Below are positions 54,977 to 63,790 of a stretch of 64,000 bases of DNA, one piece after another (position 1 is the stretch's first letter; each line of letters begins with the position of its first letter). The stretch is from contig JAACFB010000008.1 of assembly GCA_009937615.1 (NCBI GenBank), positions 29,432 through 93,431 of the forward strand, given 5' to 3'. The notes beneath the pieces were generated by a model. The model ran no database searches. It was not told where the DNA came from and saw only the letters and a list, made by a program, of their open reading frames with translations. The stretch comes from Gammaproteobacteria bacterium (GTDB lineage: Bacteria; Pseudomonadota; Gammaproteobacteria; Steroidobacterales; Woeseiaceae). The position numbers and the translations under genes were made by a program.

Positions 54977-56236
54977 TCAAACGGCGACTTGGACGAAAAG
55001 GACCCCTGCGAGTGCCGCCACGAAGAGAGGAACTCCGACACGAAGGCCCATGATTCGACCGCCGAGTACGGCAGCCAACCCCGCTTTCGTTATGCTGTTG
55101 ACTGCCGCCGCGAAAATGATGCCCGTTATTGCCAGGTTTGCGCTCAGGTCCGTCACGCTCATGCGCGATAGCGACACCGTGATGGCGTCGACGTCGGTAA
55201 CGCCGGACGCGAGTGAAAGAGCCAGTATGCCGATATCGCCGAATGTCGCCTGCAGCGCGGCGCCGAGCAGCATGATCAGGGCGAGTAGCAGACCAAAACT
55301 CAGCGCGGCCCGAAGCTCGAGCGGATTCTTCAGGGGCGCCTGTACCTCGAGGTCGAGCTTCTTCTGCGATCGCCACAGCACCAGGGCCGAGAAATAGATG
55401 ATGAAGGCCATCAGCGCGGTGACGGGCAGAGCCATCCGGAAAAGCGCCGGGTTGAGCAGTGCCGCGATGAACAACATGCGCGGAAACATCGTGCCACAAG
55501 CGATCAGGGTGCCGACCGCCAGCAGTGGCGCCATTGTCGCGTCGGTGCGCGCGAGCCGCGAAAAGTGCAGGGTGATTGCTGTCGAAGACGCGAGCCCCCC
55601 GGATAAACCCGTAAACAAGACGCCTTTGCGCAAGCCGGCAACTCTTACGGCGACGTAGCCCGCAAAGGAGATCGCGGCAATCAATACGACCATCAGCCAG
55701 ATTGCGTGGGGGTTCAGAGACTGCCATGGACCGAATCCACGGTTCGGCAACACCGGCAATGCAACGACGGAGATCAGTAGCAGCTGCAGACCCGCACGCA
55801 GCTCTTTTGCCTGCAGAGCAGCAATCCACTGGTGCAGCTGCGACTTGTAATTGAGAAGTAAGGTTGCGATGACGGCGGCAGCGGCCGCAACACTCTCATG
55901 GCCGGCGACCGCGAGCCCGCCGAGTACATAGGTCAACAATGCGGCAATGAGACTCGTAATGCCGACGTCCCGGCCGTCGCTGCTCCGAACGAAGTAGGCG
56001 CCCAACATCACGGCGGCGAGCGACAGGAACGAAAACGCCAGTACGATGGATCCGACGTTTTCCGCCAGCAGGACCGACGCGCCACCCAGTAAACCGATCA
56101 GCCCATAGGTGCGCAAACCTGCGACACGTTCTCCCTCCTTGGCTTCGCGGCGGCGCCAGCCCCGCTCGATGCCGACAAGCAGCCCGATAGCCAGCGCGAC
56201 GGCCAGCTGAAAAAGGATTGTTCGGCCTTCGTTCAT
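54977..56236 (-). CDS. MgtC/SapB N-domain plus DUF4010 integral membrane protein
   Basis: A 419-residue inner membrane protein with about twelve hydrophobic helices. The N-terminal third matches the MgtC/SapB hydrophobic domain (LAIGLLVGIERGWRRRE, AGLRTYGLIGLLGG); the remainder matches DUF4010 (LFTGLSGGLASSTAITLHFS; SLASGVTDVDAITVSLSRM). Such fused proteins are widespread; ion or small-molecule transport has been suggested but not shown. It lies just upstream of the MBL gene on the same strand with a 52-base gap, so the two may be co-transcribed. Confidence 0.85.
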   Translation of the reverse strand: MNEGRTILFQLAVALAIGLLVGIERGWRRREAKEGERVAGLRTYGLIGLLGGASVLLAENVGSIVLAFSFLSLAAVMLGAYFVRSSDGRDVGITSLIAALLTYVLGGLAVAGHESVAAAAAVIATLLLNYKSQLHQWIAALQAKELRAGLQLLLISVVALPVLPNRGFGPWQSLNPHAIWLMVVLIAAISFAGYVAVRVAGLRKGVLFTGLSGGLASSTAITLHFSRLARTDATMAPLLAVGTLIACGTMFPRMLFIAALLNPALFRMALPVTALMAFIIYFSALVLWRSQKKLDLEVQAPLKNPLELRAALSFGLLLALIMLLGAALQATFGDIGILALSLASGVTDVDAITVSLSRMSVTDLSANLAITGIIFAAAVNSITKAGLAAVLGGRIMGLRVGVPLFVAALAGVLFVQVAV

Positions 56237-56307
56237 GCTCGAACTTGAGTTTAGAGTGAAACCACGGGCCCTTGGATACGCATTTTGCGCAGCCCTTTAC
56301 CGGTGGT

Positions 56308-59300
56308 TTACCTGCTTAGGATCGGGTGTGCCGCTATTTTCTCGCGAACCTCGTCGACGGCCTGTTTCTTGACTGGACCGTAGCCGCGGATATCGAGGAA
56401 AAACGTGACTACTTCGGCCATTTGCTCGAGAGAATCGCTGTTTATCTGGGCCAGGAACCGATCGATCAGGCTCTCGAATTCAACGATGAGCTGCCGCTCC
56501 ATGCGGCGCTCGGCCGTCATTCCGAAAAAGTCCAGTTTTGTGCCGCGCAGGTGCCGCAGGCCCGCAAGCAGCCGGAACACGGGGATGGTCCAGCTGCCGA
56601 ATTCCATCTTGCGAGGCCGTCCGCGCGCGTCCTTTCGCCCGTTCAGTAACGGCGGCGCAAGGTGAAAGCGGACTTTCGCCTTGTTGCCATAGGATGAGCG
56701 AACAGAGTCGAGGAAACCGGTCTGCGTATGCAGCCTCGCGACCTCGTACTCGTCCTTGTAGCTCAGCACTTTGAAGTAGCTGCGAGCGACTGCGCTGGCG
56801 AGACTGCCGTTGCCGCCCTGTTCGATTTCTGTCTGTTTCACGCGATTGACGAGTGCCAGGTAACGATCGGCCAGCGCCTGACTCTGGTAGCCGACGAGAA
56901 ACTCGGCGCGGCGCCGGACGATGCTGTCGAGTTCTTCTTCCTCGTAGTTCGCTGCGTTTTCGCCGTCGATCAGCTCGCGAACACGCTCCGGGTTGACGGC
57001 TGCGATACGGCCCCAGCCGAACGCCCGCTTGTTCTTCTCGATCTCGACGCCGTTAAGCTCTATGGCGCGCATCAAACCCTCGAGCGACACCGGCACCAGC
57101 CCTGCTTGCCATGCAGCGCCAAGCAGAAGCACGTTGGCGAAAATTGTATCGCCAAGCAGCTTTTCGGCAAGCGCATTGGCATTCAGCGTTTCGAAGTTGT
57201 GACTACCGACGACATCGCTGATCGCCATGAGCCGTTCGCGAGCGCGCAGATTGGCGTCACGGTGCCTGACGAAGTCTCCCGTCGACATTTCGGCGGTGTT
57301 GACGAGAGCGCGGGTCTTGCCAGGCGCATAAGTCGCCGATGCCTTCGGGGATGAGCTGACGACCAGGTCGCAGCCGATCAGCGCATCGGCCTGGGCCGGC
57401 TCGATGCGTACCTGGTTGATGCGTGCAGGCGCCTGCGCAAGCCGGATATAGCTCAGCACGGGGCCGAATTTTTGAGCGAAGCCCATAAAGTCGAGCACGC
57501 TGGCGCCTTTGCCCTCGAGGTGCGCAGCCATAGTGATCAGCTGGCCGAGGGTGATCACTCCCGTGCCGCCGACGCCGGTCACGAGCAGGTCATAACAGTC
57601 TTCGAGCGGTCCCAACTCCGGTTCTCGCAACGCCGCGCTCAGGCTTTGATAAGGCTCATCGCCACCAAGCCCCTCGCGCCGGCCTGGCTCGCCACCCTCG
57701 ATCGTGACGAAACTCGGGCAAAAACCATTCACGCAGGAATAGTCCTTGTTACAGGTATTCTGATCGATTTGCCGTTTGCGACCGAACGGCGTTTCTTTCG
57801 GTACGACGGACAGGCAGTTCGACTCGGTCGAGCAGTCGCCGCAGCCCTCGCACACGAGCTCATTGATAACGACGAACTTGTTCGGGTCTTCGATCAAGCC
57901 GCGTTTGCGCCGGCGACGTTTCTCGGTCGCGCACATTTGCGCATAGATCAGGACCGTGACACCCGGAATTTCGCGCAGTTCACGCTGTAGCGCGTCAAGT
58001 TCGCGACGGTGCGAGATCGACGTACCGGCCGGAAAGCTGTCCGACGTGAACTGCCCGGGCTCGTCGGAGACGACCGCGATACGTTTGACGCCTTCGGCGC
58101 GAACCGAGTGCGCGACCGCCTGCACCGATATAGGCCCGTCAACAGGCTGCCCGCCGGTCATCGCGACCGCATCGTTGAAAAGGATCTTGAACGTGATATT
58201 GGTTCCAGCGGCGACGGCCTGGCGTATCGCCATCGAGCCCGAGTGGTAGAAAGTGCCGTCACCCAGGTTCTGAAACGTGTGCCGGTTGCCATTGAACTTC
58301 GAGCGGGTGATCCAGTTGACGCCTTCGCCGCCCATCTGGATCAGGCCCTCGGTATCGCGATCCATCCAGTTCGCCATGAAGTGGCAGCCGATACCGGCTA
58401 GCGCTGTCGATCCTTCGGGCAACCGCGTCGATGTGTTGTGCGGACATCCCGAGCAGAAGTAGGGCATCCGTGTCGCGCCCTCGATGTTGATAACCGCCGG
58501 CTTGTTCTCCAGCAGCCTGTCGGCACGTGCGGTCAGATCGAGTCCGCCGAACTGAGCATCGAGACGCCTGGCAACGATACCGGCAAGCTGGATCGGTGAC
58601 AGTTCACCGACCCACGGCACCAGCGGCCGTTCCTTTTCATCGTGCTTGCCGACCATGCGTTGCGGCTTGCGGCCCGGGTAATCGTAGAAGTACTCCTTGA
58701 GCCAGCTCTCGATAATGCCTCGCTTCTCTTCGATGACCAGCACCTCATGTTTGCCGTGCACGAATTCGAGTGCGCCGTCGTGTTCGAGGGGCCAGACCAT
58801 GCCCACTTTGTAGATATCCAGGCCGATACGCTGAGCTTCACGCCGGTCAACGCCAAGCAGTCGCAATGCTTCCATGAGATCAAGATGCGCCTTGCCCGTC
58901 GTGACGATTCCATAGCGCGCGTCCGGCACGTCGAAGATTCGCCGGTCAATCGGGTTGGCTGCCGCAAATGCCAGTACCGCCGCCTTCTTCGCCTCGAAGC
59001 GCTCCTCGATCTGCGGTCCGGGCAGGTCCGGCCAGCGGTAATGCAGCCCGCCGGGCGGTGCCTCGAAGTCGGGTATCACGAACCGCGGGTATGGCGGCAA
59101 TTCGACGGACATCGCAGACTCGACGGTTTCAGAAATTGCCTTGAATCCCACCCACATGCCGGAAAAACGCGACAGGGCGATTCCCCATAGCCCGAACTCC
59201 AGGTATTCGGCCACGCTCGCGGGATTCAGATGCGGCATCATGAACGTCAGGAATGCGACGTCTGACTGGTGCGGCATCGACGAGGACACGCAGCCATGGT

Positions 59301-59772
59301 CGTCGCCCGCGACCACGAGCACGCCGCCGTTCGGCGAGCTGCCGTAGGCGTTACCGTGTTTGAGTGCGTCGCCTGCCCGGTCGACGCCCGGCCCTTTGCC
59401 GTACCAGATGCCGAATACGCCGTCGATCTCTTTGTACGGGTCTGTCTCGACCTGCTGCGAGCCGAGTATTGCCGTCGCCGCCAGGTCCTCGTTGACGGCC
59501 GGCAGGAACTCGATATTGTTCTCCGCGAGAAACGACTTTGCCCGCCACAGCTCCTGGTCGTACGCGCCGAGTGGCGAGCCGCGGTACCCCGAAATGAAGC
59601 CCGCCGTATTCAGACCTGCCGCACGGTCCAGCGTGCGCTGCATGATCGGGATGCGCACGAGCGCCTGCGTGCCGGTCAGGAATACCCGGCCCGATTCCCG
59701 CCGGTAACGGTCGAGGAGCTCGTAATTGTCGAGCGGATAGGAGTAGTTCAGCTTGCTGGCGACGGTAGCCAT
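56308..59772 (-). CDS. Indolepyruvate ferredoxin oxidoreductase, fused three-domain type
   Basis: A 1154-residue enzyme that oxidatively decarboxylates aryl pyruvates (from Tyr, Phe, Trp) to aryl-acetyl-CoA with ferredoxin. The N-terminal alpha-like part starts TGTQALVRIPIMQRTLDRAA; the TPP region has FCSGCPHNTSTRLPEGSTAL and IQMGGEGVNW. Fe-S ligands are likely in VCEGCGDCSTESNCLSV and YSCVNGFCPSF. The gamma-like part has GVGGTGVITLGQLITMAAHL. The length is normal for the fused proteobacterial form. The ATG at 59772 gives the family N-terminus. A divergent Lrp/AsnC gene lies across a 157-base AT-rich gap, suggesting amino acid-responsive control. Confidence 0.92.
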   Translation of the reverse strand: MATVASKLNYSYPLDNYELLDRYRRESGRVFLTGTQALVRIPIMQRTLDRAAGLNTAGFISGYRGSPLGAYDQELWRAKSFLAENNIEFLPAVNEDLAATAILGSQQVETDPYKEIDGVFGIWYGKGPGVDRAGDALKHGNAYGSSPNGGVLVVAGDDHGCVSSSMPHQSDVAFLTFMMPHLNPASVAEYLEFGLWGIALSRFSGMWVGFKAISETVESAMSVELPPYPRFVIPDFEAPPGGLHYRWPDLPGPQIEERFEAKKAAVLAFAAANPIDRRIFDVPDARYGIVTTGKAHLDLMEALRLLGVDRREAQRIGLDIYKVGMVWPLEHDGALEFVHGKHEVLVIEEKRGIIESWLKEYFYDYPGRKPQRMVGKHDEKERPLVPWVGELSPIQLAGIVARRLDAQFGGLDLTARADRLLENKPAVINIEGATRMPYFCSGCPHNTSTRLPEGSTALAGIGCHFMANWMDRDTEGLIQMGGEGVNWITRSKFNGNRHTFQNLGDGTFYHSGSMAIRQAVAAGTNITFKILFNDAVAMTGGQPVDGPISVQAVAHSVRAEGVKRIAVVSDEPGQFTSDSFPAGTSISHRRELDALQRELREIPGVTVLIYAQMCATEKRRRRKRGLIEDPNKFVVINELVCEGCGDCSTESNCLSVVPKETPFGRKRQIDQNTCNKDYSCVNGFCPSFVTIEGGEPGRREGLGGDEPYQSLSAALREPELGPLEDCYDLLVTGVGGTGVITLGQLITMAAHLEGKGASVLDFMGFAQKFGPVLSYIRLAQAPARINQVRIEPAQADALIGCDLVVSSSPKASATYAPGKTRALVNTAEMSTGDFVRHRDANLRARERLMAISDVVGSHNFETLNANALAEKLLGDTIFANVLLLGAAWQAGLVPVSLEGLMRAIELNGVEIEKNKRAFGWGRIAAVNPERVRELIDGENAANYEEEELDSIVRRRAEFLVGYQSQALADRYLALVNRVKQTEIEQGGNGSLASAVARSYFKVLSYKDEYEVARLHTQTGFLDSVRSSYGNKAKVRFHLAPPLLNGRKDARGRPRKMEFGSWTIPVFRLLAGLRHLRGTKLDFFGMTAERRMERQLIVEFESLIDRFLAQINSDSLEQMAEVVTFFLDIRGYGPVKKQAVDEVREKIAAHPILSR

Positions 59773-59879
59773 TGGGTCACCGGGGTTTCGGGAATAGGAC
59801 CAGTGTCGCAGAAAGACGCCGATAATGGGTACCAAATATCCCGTCTAAAAGACTCATTTCGGATAAAATTTTTAATAAA

Positions 59880-59896
59880 TTATCAAAAAACGATAA
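59880..59896. promoter_or_regulatory. Inverted repeat in AT-rich divergent region, candidate Lrp-type operator
   Basis: TTATC at 59880-59884 mirrors GATAA at 59892-59896 across seven A-rich bases. It sits in an AT-rich stretch (about 59855-59912) between the indolepyruvate oxidoreductase gene and the Lrp/AsnC gene. AT-rich imperfect palindromes are usual for Lrp-family regulators, but the site is assigned by position only and the same bases may hold a promoter. Confidence 0.35.
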
Positions 59897-59929
59897 GATA
59901 TTTCAATATTTGCTGATCTGGGGGTGTCC

Positions 59930-60388
59930 ATGCTCGGCATTAAGGACCGAAACCTGTTGGCCGAACTACAGCGCGACAGCCGGCAGACGACGCAGCAACT
60001 TGCCGAAAAGACCGGTATGTCCCCGTCGGCGACCTGGCGGCGCATCAAGAACCTCGAGGACTCGGGTGTCATCGACCGCTATGCGGTCATCGTCAATCCA
60101 AGGAAGGCCGGCTTCGGTCTGTCGTCGATGGTGCAGGTTTCGCTTGCACGGCATGAGCAGGCAAATGTCGATAACTTCGTTCGGGAGGTACTGCGGCATC
60201 CCGAGGTTCTTGAATGTTTTGCAACCAGCGGTGAGGCCGATTTTCATCTGCGCGTGGTCGTTGAGGACATAGACGCCTACAATACGTTCCTCGACGACTT
60301 TATTTTCAAGCTGCCCGGTGTATCACAGGTGCGCTCGAATATCGTCCTCAAGGAGATCAAGGCCGACACGGCGTTGCCAATCAAATGA
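59930..60388 (+). CDS. Lrp/AsnC family regulator, probably of aryl pyruvate oxidation
   Basis: A 152-residue regulator with an N-terminal winged helix (IKDRNLLAELQRDSRQTTQQ, then LAEKTGMSPSATWRRIKNLE) and a C-terminal RAM/AsnC domain (CFATSGEADFHLRVVVEDID). It is divergent from the indolepyruvate oxidoreductase gene and very likely controls it (inference). GGGGG directly precedes the ATG at 59930; a GTG at 59924 is a weaker option. The next gene starts inside its stop codon region (ATGA), so the TPR protein is translationally coupled to it. It is a paralogue in layout of the regulator at 26733. Confidence 0.87.
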   Translation: MLGIKDRNLLAELQRDSRQTTQQLAEKTGMSPSATWRRIKNLEDSGVIDRYAVIVNPRKAGFGLSSMVQVSLARHEQANVDNFVREVLRHPEVLECFATSGEADFHLRVVVEDIDAYNTFLDDFIFKLPGVSQVRSNIVLKEIKADTALPIK

Positions 60389-61971
60389 AGAGTCGATGGC
60401 TTTCCTGGTCCGCGTTGTCCGCCGAGTTAAAGCGGCGCCGGGTTTACTCGGTTATCGCCGGCTATGCTGTCATCGCATTCATTCTGCTGCAGCTCGGCGA
60501 AATTACCTTCGCCCCCCTGGGCCTCCCGAACTGGGCCATGATCGCGCTGATCGTTGTAGTAGTGCTGGGTTTTCCGCTGGTCATAGTCCTCGCCTGGGTC
60601 TTTGACATCACACCGACCGGCATCAGGCGTGATCACGGTCCCGGCGTGGAAACTGAGGCGGCCGACGGCCGGCCATCGATCGCCGTTTTGCCATTCGTCG
60701 ACATGAGTCCCGAACGCGATCAGGGCTTTTTCTGTGAGGGGGTCGCAGAGGAAATTCTCAATGCGTTGACCCGGATTCCACAGCTCGAGGTTGCGGCCAG
60801 GTCGTCATCGTTCTTGTACAACGCCGGCGCCGGTGATGTCAGGAAGGTCGGGAGAGAACTGGGCGTCAAGACGATACTCGAGGGCAGCGTGCGCAAACAC
60901 GGGAGTCAGCTGCGGGTTACGGCGCAATTGGTCAAGACCGCCGACGGCTATCACCTGTGGTCGAAGACCTTCGACAGCGAGCTGCAGGATGTCTTCGCCA
61001 TCCAGGACGAGATCGCGAAAAGCATTGCCGGGTCCTTGCTCGAGAGACTGACACCGCAGGAACACTCGGCGATCAAGACCACGGAGAGCACGGACGTCGG
61101 CGCTTACGAGTACTACCTTCGCGGCCGGCAGTTCTTCAAGCGTTTCAGCAAGACCGACATTGAATACGCCTTACAGATGTTCCGCCAGGCTATCCGGATC
61201 GATGAGAGCTTTGCGCTCGCCTGGGCTGGTTATGCCGACTGTTATTCATTCCTGGTCATGTATGCGGACCCGAAACCCGGCTATCAGAGGAAGGCCGCCG
61301 AGGCCAGCGCGAAAGCATTGAACCTGGATCCAACGCTCGCCGAGGCGCACGCTTCGCGGGGTCTCGCCTGCCTCATCTGCGCGGAATTTGATGCGGCAGA
61401 AGGGGAATTCGAGCAGGCAATCGAGCTGAACCCGCGGCTGTTCGAGGCCTACTACTATTTCGGACGGACCAGGTTCCACCAGGGCAGGCTCGAGGATGCA
61501 ATCGCGCTGTTCAAGAAAGCCGGCGAGGTTGATCCGACGGACTACCAGTCTCGCTGCCTGAGAGTACAGATTCTCCGGGGTATGGACCGTAACGAGGAGG
61601 CGCGCAAAGAGGCCGTCGAGGCTATCGACGTTATTGAAAAGCACCTGCGCTGGAACCCTGACGACGCGCGCGCCTATCACCTGGGAGCCGGCGCGTTAAT
61701 CACTACGGGCGATGTCGACCGGGCCAGGCGCTGGCTTAAGCGGGCGATCGAAATAGACCCGGACGATCCGGTCGTTCTCTACAACGTCGCCTGTAATCTC
61801 GCCACGCTGGGCGAGGCCGGCGAGGCAATCGACTATCTCGGGCGCGCAATCGAACATGGAACCGTCAACAGCGCATGGATGCGAAACGATGAGGATCTCG
61901 CGAGCCTCAGAACGAATCCGCGCTACACTGAGATGCTCGCGGAACTCGAGGCCCGAGAATGCGGAAACTGA
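60385..61971 (+). CDS. Membrane-anchored TPR protein with adenylate cyclase-associated N-terminal region
   Basis: A 528-residue protein. The N-terminus ELKRRRVYSVIAGYAVIAFI, a second hydrophobic helix (MIALIVVVVLGFPLVIVLAW) and the ITPTGIRR motif are the usual lead of a proteobacterial family of TPR signalling proteins, some of which carry a cyclase or winged-helix domain. Here a FlgO-like/TolB-like domain follows (SIAVLPFVDMSPERDQGFFC, then EILNALTRIPQLEVAARSSS) and then about six TPR units (ALNLDPTLAEAHASRGLACL; AIEIDPDDPVVLYNVACNLA). No catalytic domain is visible. The start overlaps the Lrp stop by four bases. Its role and its tie to the regulator are unknown. Confidence 0.8.
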   Translation: MKSRWLSWSALSAELKRRRVYSVIAGYAVIAFILLQLGEITFAPLGLPNWAMIALIVVVVLGFPLVIVLAWVFDITPTGIRRDHGPGVETEAADGRPSIAVLPFVDMSPERDQGFFCEGVAEEILNALTRIPQLEVAARSSSFLYNAGAGDVRKVGRELGVKTILEGSVRKHGSQLRVTAQLVKTADGYHLWSKTFDSELQDVFAIQDEIAKSIAGSLLERLTPQEHSAIKTTESTDVGAYEYYLRGRQFFKRFSKTDIEYALQMFRQAIRIDESFALAWAGYADCYSFLVMYADPKPGYQRKAAEASAKALNLDPTLAEAHASRGLACLICAEFDAAEGEFEQAIELNPRLFEAYYYFGRTRFHQGRLEDAIALFKKAGEVDPTDYQSRCLRVQILRGMDRNEEARKEAVEAIDVIEKHLRWNPDDARAYHLGAGALITTGDVDRARRWLKRAIEIDPDDPVVLYNVACNLATLGEAGEAIDYLGRAIEHGTVNSAWMRNDEDLASLRTNPRYTEMLAELEARECGN

Positions 61972-62089
61972 CGCATCCGGAATGCGGCGCCGCAAAATGT
62001 CAGCAGATCCGCGCGTGGCAATGCCGCGCCGGCATGGTGTTAAAGTGATCGGCCACTAACAGCAAAATTAATTCGGGGAAGCTTTGATA

Positions 62090-63775
62090 ATGGCGAGAAA
62101 ATGGGCGGCGATAATAGCCGCAGGCTGGATTCTGGCCGCCACATTGGCAAGCGCACAATCCGGCATGTCTACAATCGAATATATCGACTCCCTGCCGAGT
62201 CCCGTGCTTATGGACGGTGTCGGCAACAGCCACCTGGAGATCAGCACGGACGTCGAGGACGCGCAGCGATTTTTCGACCAGGGCGTGTCACTGCTGCACG
62301 ACTTCTGGTGGTTCGAGGCGTATCGCAGTTTTCGCCGTGCCGCAGAGCTAGACCCCGATGCCCCGATGCCGCACATGGGCCTCTACATGGCGGCCGACAA
62401 CATGGCGAACCTTTCCGGCGACGAGCGTGAAGCACAGCTCTCGATTGCCAGCGAAAAGATTGCCGAGCTGCGCGGCAATGCAACGGCTCGCGAGGGTTTC
62501 TACCTGGATGCCGTCATGCACTACCATGAAAAGGAGGGCGACGAGGCCGAGGTGGCCTACCGCCAGGAACTCGAGGCGCTGCTGAACGAGTATCCGAATG
62601 AAATAGAGGCGCGCCTGTTTCTCTGGCTCGTGCTCGACGGGGGGTTCGACGCAAAAGGCCGGCCGCGAGATGATCAGCTGTACAGCCAGCTTTTACTCGA
62701 GAGCGAGCTCGACACGCACCCCGATCACCAGGGCCTGCTGCACTATTGGATTCATAACCAGGAGTCGGGCAAACACCCCGAGTCGGCACTCGGCGCGGCC
62801 AATCGACTGGCCAGCCTCGCGCCCAACGCCGGGCATATCGTGCATATGCCCGGCCACATCCATTTCATCATGGGAAATTACGATGCCGCACACGAGCAGT
62901 TCCAGCGGTCTGAACAGGCAGACGCCCGTTACCTGGCGAAGTACGGCATCGCGCCGATCTTCACGTGGAATTACCTGCACAACGTCAGCTTCCTGATTGC
63001 CAACCTCGCCGAGGCCGGCCGCTATAGCGAGGCACAGGAATACGCGTCGAAATTCGCGATCATGGCAGACGAGTCGGACTTCAAGGACTACTCGGGCTAT
63101 ACGATGCTGTCCGGCAGAGCCGTACTCGAGCCCGTCAAGGTTGCGCTGCGTTTCGGCGACTTTGAAGCTGCGGCAACGGCACTGCGCGAGGGCCCCGAGT
63201 ACCGCGGCGATGACGCTGAGAGTTTTGCTGTTTCCAGGGCCGCTTACCAGGCCTACATTGACGGCATGGCTGCCGCGCAATCTGGCCGGGCAGAAGTCGC
63301 CGGCAGTGCTTTGAATCGGCTCGACGCGATACTGTGGCGTGCGAATCGGGACGACGTAAGCCTGCGCAGCGCCAGGGTACTGAACATCGCTTCCCTCGAG
63401 CTCCAGGGTCTCGTGGAGCACGGTCGCGGCGAGAACGAAAAAGCCGTTGCGACGCTGCAGCGGGCCATCGAACTGGAGGATGAATTGCGATACCGGGAGC
63501 CGCCGCCCTACGTTCGGCCGGTGCTCGAGAGTCTCGCGCAGGTTCATCTGGCAGCGGGGCAGTGGGACGAAGCGCGCGGCGCTTACGAGCGGCTCCTGGA
63601 AAAGCGCAAGAAATCGGGCTTCGCGTTGTTCGGACTGGCCAGAACCCATGAACTGGCGGGCAGGCCGGCGGACGCCCGGTCAGCGTATCGTGATTTTCTC
63701 GCGAGCTGGAGTAGCGCCGATGCCGGTCTCGAGCAGAGGCGGCATGCCGAGAATTGGCTCGCGGCGAATCCCTAG
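62090..63775 (+). CDS. Exported TPR protein with His-rich conserved core
   Basis: A 561-residue protein with a signal peptide (KWAAIIAAGWILAATLASAQ) and TPR-like helical repeats. Early repeats read FFDQGVSLLHDFWWFEAYRS. The centre has an unusual cluster of His residues: HPDHQGLLHYWIHNQE and, some 35 residues on, HIVHMPGHIHFIMGNYDAAH. The same arrangement is found in a family of uncharacterised bacterial TPR proteins, so the His cluster may bind metal or be catalytic (inference). C-terminal TPRs end with ALFGLARTHELAGRPADARS. GGGGAAG lies about nine bases before the ATG at 62090; a TTG at 62084 is less likely. Confidence 0.78.
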   Translation: MARKWAAIIAAGWILAATLASAQSGMSTIEYIDSLPSPVLMDGVGNSHLEISTDVEDAQRFFDQGVSLLHDFWWFEAYRSFRRAAELDPDAPMPHMGLYMAADNMANLSGDEREAQLSIASEKIAELRGNATAREGFYLDAVMHYHEKEGDEAEVAYRQELEALLNEYPNEIEARLFLWLVLDGGFDAKGRPRDDQLYSQLLLESELDTHPDHQGLLHYWIHNQESGKHPESALGAANRLASLAPNAGHIVHMPGHIHFIMGNYDAAHEQFQRSEQADARYLAKYGIAPIFTWNYLHNVSFLIANLAEAGRYSEAQEYASKFAIMADESDFKDYSGYTMLSGRAVLEPVKVALRFGDFEAAATALREGPEYRGDDAESFAVSRAAYQAYIDGMAAAQSGRAEVAGSALNRLDAILWRANRDDVSLRSARVLNIASLELQGLVEHGRGENEKAVATLQRAIELEDELRYREPPPYVRPVLESLAQVHLAAGQWDEARGAYERLLEKRKKSGFALFGLARTHELAGRPADARSAYRDFLASWSSADAGLEQRRHAENWLAANP

Positions 63776-63790
63776 CAGGTCGCGCAGCGG

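Noticed and set aside
54606..55829. A 407-codon minus-strand frame overlapping both the MBL and the MgtC/DUF4010 genes
   Set aside because: Low-complexity Arg/Ser-rich translation with no family; both overlapped genes are clearly real.
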